The notes beneath the pieces are model-generated. The model was not told the DNA's origin. It saw nothing but the letters and a program-made list of their open reading frames with translations, and did no database searches. Shown here piece by piece: positions 46,144 to 54,045 of a stretch of 64,000 nucleotides of DNA; the first letter of the stretch is position 1; every line of letters begins with the position of its first letter. A program made the translations under genes and the position numbers. Source of the DNA: Ardenticatenaceae bacterium (GTDB lineage: Bacteria > Chloroflexota > Anaerolineae > Promineifilales > Promineifilaceae); contig JACKBU010000024.1 of NCBI GenBank assembly GCA_020634395.1, positions 21,937 to 85,936 of the forward strand, given 5' to 3'.

Positions 46144-48732
46144 ATGCACCGACTAACGGCCGCGTTTGTGGCCCTTGTTTTTGCCAGTGTGTTGGTCTGG
46201 ACGGCCGTTTTCTGGTTAAGCCCCCTGAACAGCCACGCCGCGCCAGACACGACCATCACCGTCACCACCACCCTCGATGAACTGGAAACAAATGGGCAGT
46301 GTTCCCTGCGCGAAGCCATCCAGGCGGCCAATACAGACACGGCCGTCGACGCCTGCGCCGCCGGCTCTGGCAGCGGTGACCTCATTGCCATCCCCGCCGG
46401 GCATTACCGGCTTACCCTGGCCGACCCCAACGGTGTCGTGGAGGAAAACGGTAACGTTACGGGCGACCTGGACCTGCTGCAAAGTGTGGCGCTGGTTGGG
46501 GCAGGAACGGCCGTCACCATTATCGACGGCAATCAAATCGACCGTGTATTCCACCAACCCTTTGCCGGTGTCCATGTTGCGGCAGCCGACCTGACGGTGC
46601 AGGGCGGCAGCCTGGGCGTTGGCACAAGCGTCAACTATTCCGGCGGCGGCTTTTCGCTGATCTCCGGCAGCGCCCTCACTCTGACGCGCGTCCTCGTTGC
46701 CCATAACCAGGCCAGCCCCGGCCAGCCGCTGCTGAGCAGCGGCGGCGGCGGCGGCATCTACAACAACGGCGGGCAGTTGACGCTGCTGGAAAGCACGGTG
46801 TCAGGCAATGAGGCCGGCTTTGGCGGCGGCATTTACAACGGCGGCGCGCTGACCATTGCCGACAGCACCATCGTGGAAAACCAGTCCACCTACTACGGCG
46901 CAGGCCTGATCCACGCAGGCACAGCCGACGTTAACGTCACCACCAGCACGTTCAGCCACAACACCGCCGGCAGCAACGGCGGGGGACTTTATCTCACCGG
47001 CGGCGCCACCAACCTGACCAACGTCACCATCAGCCATAACCGCGCCAGCCAGTATTTAGGCGGCGGCATCTGGGTCTATTACGAAGGTATCCTGGCGGTG
47101 AACATCGACCATTCAACCATCTACGGCAACGCTGCTGGGACCGGCGGCGGCATTTATAACACTCACCAACAAGGCCTGCTGATGGGCGGTCCGGCCCCGC
47201 AAGCGCCGCAAGCCGGCCTTATCACCCTGAAGAACAGCATCGTGGCGGCCAACACCGGCGGCAACTGCGGCCGCAGCGCCCAAACTGCGCCGTTTGTTTC
47301 GCTGGGCTACAACATCGACGGGGCCGATGCGTGTGAATTTCAGGCGGCCACAGACCAGATCGCTACCGATCCGGCCCTGGGACCGCTGCAAGATAACGGC
47401 GGAGCCACACCCACCCACGGCCTGAAAGCCGCCAGCCCGGCCATTGATGCCGGCAGCTGCACAGATATCCCCGGCAGTCCGGTGAATGGCGATCAACGCG
47501 GCGTCAGCCGGCCGCAAGGCGGGCAGTGTGACGTGGGCAGTTTTGAATTTGTGGCCGGCCAGAACAGCGATTTGCGGCTCAGCAAAGAGGCGGCGGCGGC
47601 GACGGCCGTTCCCCTGGCCCCCCTGGTTTACACCCTGACCGTGGTCAACGACGGCCCCGACCTGGCCTCCGGCGTGACGGTGACCGATACCTTGCCGGCC
47701 GGTTTATCCGGCGGCGTCGCCCAGGGCACAGACTGGTCCTGCCAGATGCCGGCCGGGCTGGTGGTTTGCACGCTTGGGCCAGACCTGCCCGTGGGCCCGG
47801 CGCCGGAACTGATTGTGCAGGGCACAGCGCCCGCCGCCAGCAGCCTCATGACCAACACGGCCGTTGTCCGTTCCCCCCACTTCGACGTTGACCTGTCGCA
47901 AAACTGGGACGAAGCGGTCACGGCCGTGAACAGCACTGCAGCCGATTTGCAGCTTACCAAAACGGCCGTGCCCACCCAGGTGCTGGCCGGGCAAGCCCTG
48001 ACCTATACCCTGGCCGTCACCAATGCCGGCCCGGACGCCGCCGAGGCCCTCACCCTGACAGACGTGCTGCCGGACGGCGTGGCCTACCAGCGGTATACGG
48101 CCGTCGGCTGGACATGCCAGGAAGCATCCGGCGTCTTTACCTGCCAGACGGCCGCCTTAAGCGCCGGCGGCCGCAGCACGGTCACGCTGCACACGCTGGC
48201 GCCGGCCGTGGCCGGGACCCTCACCAACACGGCCGTGATCACCGCCAGCACGCCCGATGCCTGGCCGGCAAACAACGCCGCGGCCGCCGCAGCCGCGGTG
48301 CTCCCCGCCAGCGGCCCGCAGGCCGATCTGGGCGTCAGCCAGACGGTCACGCCCGCCGTTGTGCACAGCGGAGAGGTGATCACGCTGGTGCTGGCCGTGG
48401 GCAATACCGGCCCGGACCCGGCCGAACAGCTTGTGCTGCACAGCCTCCTGCCCGCCAATGCCGGCCTCCTGGCCGTTCAGGGGGGCGACTGGCTCTGCAC
48501 CGCCGCCCCGACCGGCGTGGGCTGCACCCTGCCGGAGCTGGCTCCCGGTGTGACCTCTACCGTGCAGCTTGACCTACAGGTGGGGTTGTCCGGGCGGGAA
48601 CTGAGGCTGGAAACGGCCGTCAGCGCCGCCACGGCCGACCTGCACAACAGCAATAACCGCAGCGTCCTCACCCTGGCCATCGTCCTGCCGCCGCGCGCCT
48701 ACCTGCCCCTGGTAATAAAAGGCGGCGGGTAA
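46144..48732 (+). CDS. CSLREA parallel beta-helix and DUF11 surface protein
   Basis: 862 residues. A signal peptide (AFVALVFASVLVWTAVFWL) is followed by a CSLREA module (GQCSLREAIQAAN, about 52-64) and a right-handed parallel beta-helix (about 100-400) with GGGIYNNGG-type turns. A choice-of-anchor segment (GAADACEF/PAIDAG region) and three DUF11 repeats (about 475-850) come next. It ends PRAYLPLVIKGGG. The AAAGGAGG RBS precedes ATG 46144. The architecture fits a secreted, surface-linked adhesin. The similar C-terminus in the preceding protein suggests a shared sorting signal. Confidence 0.85.
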   Translation: MHRLTAAFVALVFASVLVWTAVFWLSPLNSHAAPDTTITVTTTLDELETNGQCSLREAIQAANTDTAVDACAAGSGSGDLIAIPAGHYRLTLADPNGVVEENGNVTGDLDLLQSVALVGAGTAVTIIDGNQIDRVFHQPFAGVHVAAADLTVQGGSLGVGTSVNYSGGGFSLISGSALTLTRVLVAHNQASPGQPLLSSGGGGGIYNNGGQLTLLESTVSGNEAGFGGGIYNGGALTIADSTIVENQSTYYGAGLIHAGTADVNVTTSTFSHNTAGSNGGGLYLTGGATNLTNVTISHNRASQYLGGGIWVYYEGILAVNIDHSTIYGNAAGTGGGIYNTHQQGLLMGGPAPQAPQAGLITLKNSIVAANTGGNCGRSAQTAPFVSLGYNIDGADACEFQAATDQIATDPALGPLQDNGGATPTHGLKAASPAIDAGSCTDIPGSPVNGDQRGVSRPQGGQCDVGSFEFVAGQNSDLRLSKEAAAATAVPLAPLVYTLTVVNDGPDLASGVTVTDTLPAGLSGGVAQGTDWSCQMPAGLVVCTLGPDLPVGPAPELIVQGTAPAASSLMTNTAVVRSPHFDVDLSQNWDEAVTAVNSTAADLQLTKTAVPTQVLAGQALTYTLAVTNAGPDAAEALTLTDVLPDGVAYQRYTAVGWTCQEASGVFTCQTAALSAGGRSTVTLHTLAPAVAGTLTNTAVITASTPDAWPANNAAAAAAAVLPASGPQADLGVSQTVTPAVVHSGEVITLVLAVGNTGPDPAEQLVLHSLLPANAGLLAVQGGDWLCTAAPTGVGCTLPELAPGVTSTVQLDLQVGLSGRELRLETAVSAATADLHNSNNRSVLTLAIVLPPRAYLPLVIKGGG

Positions 48733-48892
48733 GCCGCCCAGGCCCCACAGGGCGGTCCTGGGGCCGCCCTGTACCTGCGGCCCGGAGGCGCGGGGCGTCT
48801 GGCAAGCCGGCGGGCGCGGACGTTCTACCCACGGCCGCGGCGGCGGCAAAACGGCCGTATCTCCCCTGTTGCGTGTTACCCGGCAAAAGCCC

Positions 48893-48898
48893 TATAAT
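48893..48898 (+). promoter_or_regulatory. Candidate -10 box for the Ser/Thr kinase
   Basis: A perfect TATAAT, with TTGCGT about 18 nt before it as a weak -35 match. It lies 229 nt before the kinase start, so the triple 23-bp repeat would be in the transcribed leader. Confidence 0.45.
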
Positions 48899-48952
48899 GT
48901 GACCAGCACCCTCCATCCCACCCACGACCAGACCACGACGTAGGAGCAGTAG

Positions 48953-49021
48953 CGGCCTGTGGTACACGCCGTTCGCGGCCTGTGGTACACGCCGTTGGCG
49001 GCCTGCAGTACCGGCCGTTCG
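48953..49021 (+). repeat. Three tandem 23-bp repeats
   Basis: Units at 48953, 48976 and 48999, each 23 nt, starting CGGCCTGTGGTACACGCC. The first two differ by one base; the third is more diverged (it contains CGGCCGTT). They lie in the 394-nt gap before the kinase gene, probably in its 5' leader. Confidence 0.85.
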
Positions 49022-49126
49022 CCGCCTAAGGTCAGGCGGTTCCGCCAACTGCCCCTACGACTCCTCACCTGATACAGGATACCCAGCCAGGCTTTCGGGG
49101 CGCCCCTGGACCGGAGAATAGAATAG

Positions 49127-50734
49127 ATGGCAACAACTCTTGGCCGTTACGAGATCCGCGATGAATTGGGCCGGGGCGGTATGGCTACCGTTTACCTGGG
49201 TTACGACCCGCTGTTTAAGCGGGAAGTGGCCGTGAAGGTGCTGCCGCCGCAGTTTACCCACGACCCGACCTTTTATGGGCGCTTCGAGCAGGAAGCGGAA
49301 ACCATCGCCCGGCTGGAACATACGGCAATCGTGCCGGTGTATGATTACGGCCGTGACGGCGACCACCCGTATTTTGTGATGCGCCTGATGGCCGGGGGCG
49401 ACCTGCGCCAGGCCATTGCCCAGGGACCGCTGCCCCTGCCGCGGGTGCAGATGATTACCGAGCGCATCTGCGCGGCGCTGGATAAAGCCCACGGCCGTAA
49501 CCTGATCCACCGCGACATCAAACCCAGCAATATCCTCTTTGACGACGACGGCTATGCCTATTTAGCGGATTTTGGCATCGTGCGGCTGGCAGAAATGACG
49601 CGCACGGTGACGCTGATCGGCACGCCGGAATATATGACCCCGGAGCAGATTCGCGGCGAAGCAGTGGACGGCCGTTCCGACATCTACCAGATGGGTGTGG
49701 TGGTCTTTGAGATGCTGACCGGGCGGCAGCCATTTACCGGCGAGAGCACCGCCGCCCTGCTGTATAAACATGCCCATGAACCGGCCCCGCCCCTGCGCGA
49801 CCTGAATGCCGCCCTGCCCAGCGCCTGCGACGAGGTGATCCAGCGCGCCCTGGCCAAGCAGCCGGACGCGCGTTATGCCCAGGCCGGAGACCTGGCCGCC
49901 GCCCTGGCGGCCGCGCTGCAAAAGCCGGAAACCGTCACGCGCACGGCCGTGCCCTCCGTGCTGGTAGAGCAGTCCCGCGCGCGGCAGGAACCGCCGCCGC
50001 CGGAGCAGGCAGCGCCCGAACCGGTCACCCGGCAGGCGGCCCCGGCCAAACCGCAGCGGGAACCCACGGCCGCCCCCCAAGCAACACCAGCCGCCGGGCC
50101 GGACACGGCCGTCTCCCTGCCCTTCCTCAGCCAAGAAGATTGGCGCGGGTTTGGCTGGTGGGTGGCCGGCAGCACCCTGGGCTGGCTGCTGGCCCTGTTC
50201 CTGGCCCGGCCTGTATCCACGGTTGCCGACGCCTACAGCTACGGCTATTTCTGGCCGCCGGCCCTTATCCTGGCCATGATTGGGCTGGTGTGGGGCGCAG
50301 GCCAGTGGCTCGCTTTGCGCGCTTATCATCCGGTGGGCGCGCGCTGGATTGGGGCCACGGCCGTGGGCTTCTGGCTGCCGGGCATGTTCTTTATCCTCAT
50401 CGGCTGGGCCGGACTGGGCATTACCGGGGGCATCTTGCTGGACCTGGCGACGGGCTTGTGTGTGGGCGGGGCGCAGTGGCTGCTGCTGCGCCGCCGCCTG
50501 CCCAACGCCTGGGTCTGGATCCCGGCGGTGACGATGGGCCTGCTGCTGAACCGCTGGCTGTCTCTCTACTTTTACAACCACTACAACTACTACTTTGACA
50601 GCTACGGTCTGCCGGCCGGCTCATTGTGGATATTTGTCAGCCTGTTGAACGGCGCCTTGTGGGGGGTGATTACCGGCGCGGCGCTGGTATGGCTGGTAGG
50701 CCGGGCGCGGACGGACGCACCCGCCACCTCCTGA
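49127..50734 (+). CDS. Membrane-associated Ser/Thr protein kinase (PknB-like)
   Basis: 535 residues. Hanks-type kinase domain (about 8-265): Gly loop LGRGGMATV, Lys37 in VAVKVLPP, HRDIKPSN catalytic loop, DFG in LADFGIV and GTPEYMTPE. A Pro/Ala-rich linker (about 280-330) leads to about six membrane helices in the C-terminal 190 residues, with no PASTA domains. Substrates probably include FHA-domain proteins, one of which (4156-4974) is in this window. No phosphatase gene is adjacent. The C-terminal membrane domain is unlike the classic PknB. Confidence 0.92.
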   Translation: MATTLGRYEIRDELGRGGMATVYLGYDPLFKREVAVKVLPPQFTHDPTFYGRFEQEAETIARLEHTAIVPVYDYGRDGDHPYFVMRLMAGGDLRQAIAQGPLPLPRVQMITERICAALDKAHGRNLIHRDIKPSNILFDDDGYAYLADFGIVRLAEMTRTVTLIGTPEYMTPEQIRGEAVDGRSDIYQMGVVVFEMLTGRQPFTGESTAALLYKHAHEPAPPLRDLNAALPSACDEVIQRALAKQPDARYAQAGDLAAALAAALQKPETVTRTAVPSVLVEQSRARQEPPPPEQAAPEPVTRQAAPAKPQREPTAAPQATPAAGPDTAVSLPFLSQEDWRGFGWWVAGSTLGWLLALFLARPVSTVADAYSYGYFWPPALILAMIGLVWGAGQWLALRAYHPVGARWIGATAVGFWLPGMFFILIGWAGLGITGGILLDLATGLCVGGAQWLLLRRRLPNAWVWIPAVTMGLLLNRWLSLYFYNHYNYYFDSYGLPAGSLWIFVSLLNGALWGVITGAALVWLVGRARTDAPATS

Positions 50735-50935
50735 TTCCCTCCAGTACTTTTTGCCTATTTTTAAAAATTCACGTTTCGTTTATGCTGTAGGCATTAACGA
50801 TTCTGGTCACGATTTTATTTCATGCAATGGGGTGTGCAGAAGTAACGGGCACAAAAATCAACTAAAAAGAAAACTCAAATTGAATAAATACGTCCCGCCA
50901 ATCCACGCAGCCTACAATACATTAAAGGTGATGAC

Positions 50936-51625
50936 ATGAGTATAGAATATACGCTTGTAGAGAATAAACTGGGTACCAGCGAAGGAACCTACCGGGCTGT
51001 AGTGCAGCCCAAAGATACCATCATGTTGGACGGTGTGATCGACCGGATGGCTCGCCGCGGCTCGACGCTGATGCGCGAGGATGCGATGGCTAACCAGGAA
51101 GCGTTTTTCGACACCGTTCTGCAGCTTTTGCGGGAAGGGTACAACGTGGTCACCCCCACGGCCAATTACAGCGCCAGCATCAAGGGCGTTTTCGACGGCC
51201 CGGATGACTCATTTGACCCGGCGCGCCATAAGCTGGAAGTCCGGGTAAACTCCGGCAGCGGCCTGCGGCCGGTCTTTGATAAGGCCGCCGTGTGCAAGCT
51301 GGAAGCCAGTACGCCCATCCCCAATCTGACGCTGTTCCACGACCATGAAAGTGACACGGACAACAGCGTGGCCACTTCGGGCGGCGGCGGCAAGATCAAA
51401 GGGTATCGCCTGAAGTTTGATCCCGCCGACCCGACGCAGGGCATCTTTTTTGTGGCCCCGGGCGACGTGGAGACGCGGGTGAGCCGGGTGCTGAGCATCC
51501 GGCCGTCCGAGTTGGTCTTTATTCTGCCGGAGCTGCCGGCCAATACCTACCGCATCGAAGTGCGGGCGGCGTTTGGCAAGCAGGTGCGTGCCGGTGCGCT
51601 GACGTATAAAGTGACGGTGGCCTGA
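50936..51625 (+). CDS. HU-like DNA-binding protein with DUF4469-type C-terminus
   Basis: 229 residues. The N-terminal 110 residues (EYTLVENKLGTSEGTYRAVVQ, DGVIDRMARRGSTLM) resemble the HU-like domain of DUF4469-family proteins, best known from Bacteroidetes. The C-terminal part (about 135-228) is an Ig-like beta domain (SIRPSELVFILPEL, YRIEVRAAFGKQ). These proteins are small DNA-binding candidates of unknown role. The gene sits in a locally AT-rich stretch, with AAGGTGATG upstream and an iteron-like array 100 nt downstream. The 200-nt region before it shows no gene I can support. Confidence 0.72.
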   Translation: MSIEYTLVENKLGTSEGTYRAVVQPKDTIMLDGVIDRMARRGSTLMREDAMANQEAFFDTVLQLLREGYNVVTPTANYSASIKGVFDGPDDSFDPARHKLEVRVNSGSGLRPVFDKAAVCKLEASTPIPNLTLFHDHESDTDNSVATSGGGGKIKGYRLKFDPADPTQGIFFVAPGDVETRVSRVLSIRPSELVFILPELPANTYRIEVRAAFGKQVRAGALTYKVTVA

Positions 51626-51653
51626 CGGCCGTTGTGACCATGATTCGTTAAGC

Positions 51654-51687
51654 AAGCGGCGGGGCACCAGGCCCTGCCGCTTTTTTT
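51654..51687 (+). terminator. Intrinsic terminator after the HU-like gene
   Basis: Stem AAGCGGCGGGGC (51654-51665) / GCCCTGCCGCTT (51671-51682) with one G-U pair, loop ACCAG, then a T-run. Confidence 0.85.
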
Positions 51688-51720
51688 GTACCCCTCTCCC
51701 CCTCTCGCCGCCCCCTTCAA

Positions 51721-51945
51721 ACTTTGAAACGAAAAAAACTTAACCTAGAAACGGTTTAAAATAAAGTTAGAAATGATCCATTTCTAACTTTATTTCGATC
51801 CGATTCCAGGTTTATTTCGATCCGGATCCAGGTTTATTTTTTTCGTTCCAAGGCTTAGAAACTTCTCGTTCCAGGTGTTAGGATTTTTTCGTTTCAAGCT
51901 TTAAAAACTTTTCGTTTCAAGCGTTAGGTTTTTTTCGTTTCAAGC
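51721..51945. repeat. Iteron-like array with central hairpin
   Basis: Five direct units with core CGTTYCAAGS start their CGTT at 51844, 51867, 51890, 51913 and 51936, exactly 23 nt apart. Two related 22-nt units (CGATCCGATTCCAGG type) precede them at 51796 and 51818. On the left two inverted units lie 22 nt apart (around 51727 and 51749). Between the two arms is a 16-bp perfect hairpin (51759-51774 / 51780-51795, loop GATCC). The region is AT-rich. The 360 nt after it, up to the methylase gene, holds two ACGGCCGT sites and nothing else I can name. Confidence 0.82.
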
Positions 51946-52308
51946 CCTGGCTGCTTTTGCAGCCGGGGAAGGCTTGAGGCAGGCCGGGAGTCGGCGCGGA
52001 TCTTCACGCGGTTTGCAAGGGTGGCGGGGTAAGCTGGCAGGGTGGACGGTGTACTGGGCCTGGAAGTGGGGCAGTTGGTACTATTTTCTCATGAGGATCG
52101 GGTGACATTTTTCCATGACAAACGGCCGTGGTTTATGTTATCTTTGGGGGCGTGATTCAGTGGGAAAGGAAAACGGCCGTAAGAAACCATGAAATTAACG
52201 TGGCCAGATTTTTGTTTAGAAATCTGTTTCGGACAGTTCAACAAGTGTAATTCAAACTTGCTGGTGTGCTATTAATCAGCTTTTCCTTGGACAGTCGAAG
52301 TAATAAAC

Positions 52309-53325
52309 ATGAAAAAACCTCTTCTAGAAAACTCAAGTATTAAAACGATTGACTTATTCTGTGGCGCGGGTGGTAGCAGCTATGGCGCACGGCTAGCAGG
52401 TGCCCAGATTGTTGCCGCTTTTGATATGTGGGAGCCTGCTATAGTTACATACAATGCGAACTTTGGTGAAGGCAAAGCGCAACAAATTGACATTTTTGAT
52501 CTGGACCCCCATAAAGTAGCGGATGATTTTGGAGATATCGATTTAGTTTTGGCATCCCCAGAATGCACTAATCATTCAAAAGCAAAAGGGAAAGGTATTC
52601 GCTGTGAGCGCAGCAGGGAAACTGCATTAGAAGTCATTCGTTTTGCAGAAGTTCTAAAACCCAAGTGGATAGTCATTGAGAATGTAATGGAAATGTTACA
52701 GTGGTCACGCCACGATGAGTTGAAACAGAGCTTAGAAGCACTAGACTATAATTGCGTTGAGAAAGAATTGGATGCACAGCATTTTAACGTTCCCCAATCT
52801 CGAAAAAGATTATTTATGCTTTGCTCTCGTGTTAGCGATCCAAAGCAAATCGATTTCACAAAATCAAAATCACATCTAGTTCCTGCCAGAAAAATTATTT
52901 CAAGTAATCGTTATGAAATGAGGCCGCTCAGAACAGCAAGACGGGCAATTGCTACACTCGCTAAAGCTGATTATGCGATTCAGCAAATGCAAGAAGAAGG
53001 AAAAGAATTGGAACCATTCCTAGTAGTTTATTATGGTTCTGCGAAAAAGGGTGGTAACGGAGGATGGCAAAATCTTGATAGACCACTGCGCACAGTTACA
53101 ACTCTGGATCGTTTTGGGTACGTTATTCCTGGCCAAACCAGAGATCAGGATGAAATGCGAATGCTTCAACCCGATGAACTAAAACGAGCAATGGGATATG
53201 GTGATGATTTTGTATTCGCTGAAGGTTTGGCTAGACGAGACAAAGTAAAGCTTATGGGCAATGGGGTTTGTCCACCAGTCATGGAAGCGATTCTAAAGAG
53301 CTTGATCAATCAAGAAAGGAACTGA
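52309..53325 (+). CDS. drmMII: DISARM 5-cytosine methyltransferase DrmMII
   Basis: 338 residues, a C5-cytosine methyltransferase. Motif I is DLFCGAGG (15-22). The catalytic Cys86 lies in a PEC rather than PCQ motif IV (LASPECTNHS), followed by ENV (124-126) and QSRKR (163-167). RPLRTVTTLDRFGYV near the end belongs to motif IX/X. In class 2 DISARM this enzyme marks host DNA as self. It is the first gene of the locus. GC content is visibly lower than in the flanking DNA, and no ACGGCCGT occurs from about 52.18 to 57.26 kb. The recognition site cannot be predicted. Confidence 0.9.
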   Translation: MKKPLLENSSIKTIDLFCGAGGSSYGARLAGAQIVAAFDMWEPAIVTYNANFGEGKAQQIDIFDLDPHKVADDFGDIDLVLASPECTNHSKAKGKGIRCERSRETALEVIRFAEVLKPKWIVIENVMEMLQWSRHDELKQSLEALDYNCVEKELDAQHFNVPQSRKRLFMLCSRVSDPKQIDFTKSKSHLVPARKIISSNRYEMRPLRTARRAIATLAKADYAIQQMQEEGKELEPFLVVYYGSAKKGGNGGWQNLDRPLRTVTTLDRFGYVIPGQTRDQDEMRMLQPDELKRAMGYGDDFVFAEGLARRDKVKLMGNGVCPPVMEAILKSLINQERN

Positions 53326-53367
53326 AACACGCTCTGTATCGGCTTATGTAGATTATAGGATAGTAAG

Positions 53368-54045
53368 TTGACCAAAATCATCAAGTTTAACAACCATATG
53401 GTTGATGCTCACCTGATACAGATATCTTTAATAAGTTGGGGGAAAGAAAACTTCCGTCAATTCCCATGGCGGGTGACCAGAGATCCGTACAAGATCCTCC
53501 TTTCGGAAGTAATGCTCCATCGCACTCAAGCTATACAGGTTGTGCCAGTCTACAAACAGTTTGTAAATATCTATCCAGATTTACCAACAATGACCCAGGC
53601 TTCCAAAAGCGAGTTGCATAATATACTTTACTCACTTGGACTGCGCTGGCGAATTGATATGTTGCACCAAATGGGCAGCGATGTAGTGCGCCGTTTTGAT
53701 GGCAAGATACCTGTTGCCAAAGAAGACCTACAATCTTTGCCAGGTGTGAGCGAATATATTGCTGGCGCAGTACGTGTTTTTTCCTGGAATTTGCCAGAGG
53801 CTCTGGCAGATACCAATACTATCCGGGTTATAGGCCGCCTGTTTGGCTTGAAAATAAAGGATTCCTCAAGACGTAACCGTCTGTTTCGAGATTTACTTTT
53901 GGCCCTGTTAGATCTAGAAAACCCACGTCTGTATAACTATGCCCTATTGGACTTGGCAGATAAAGTTTGTATGAAAAAGCAGGAACCAGCCTGTGAGCAG
54001 TGTCCTCTCAAATCATGGTGTTTATATGCTCAACAAAACAACTAA
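53368..54045 (+). CDS. HhH-GPD [4Fe-4S] DNA glycosylase, Mig/thymine-DNA-glycosylase-like
   Basis: 225 residues from TTG 53368 (ATG at 53398 is the alternative). The HhH loop reads LPGVSEYIAG, putting Tyr130 at the position of EndoIII Lys120 (Ser in MutY). Catalytic Asp148 follows 18 residues later in ADTNTIRVIGR. A Cys cluster C201-x7-C209-x2-C212-x5-C218 fits the iron-sulphur loop, one residue longer than the usual x6 first gap. Tyr at this position is the mark of T:G-mismatch glycosylases such as Mig.MthI, which accompany 5mC methylases. Position between the methylase and drmE supports repair of 5mC deamination. MutY is the main alternative. Confidence 0.82.
   Translation: MTKIIKFNNHMVDAHLIQISLISWGKENFRQFPWRVTRDPYKILLSEVMLHRTQAIQVVPVYKQFVNIYPDLPTMTQASKSELHNILYSLGLRWRIDMLHQMGSDVVRRFDGKIPVAKEDLQSLPGVSEYIAGAVRVFSWNLPEALADTNTIRVIGRLFGLKIKDSSRRNRLFRDLLLALLDLENPRLYNYALLDLADKVCMKKQEPACEQCPLKSWCLYAQQNN

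Noticed and set aside
50751..50939. Small ORF of 62 residues upstream of the HU-like gene
   Set aside because: AT-rich, low-complexity, no RBS and no similarity; it overlaps the HU-like start region, so it is not called.
51721..51945. CRISPR array
   Set aside because: Units are directly tandem at 22-23 bp with no unique spacers, no leader-cas genes nearby, and the repeats vary.
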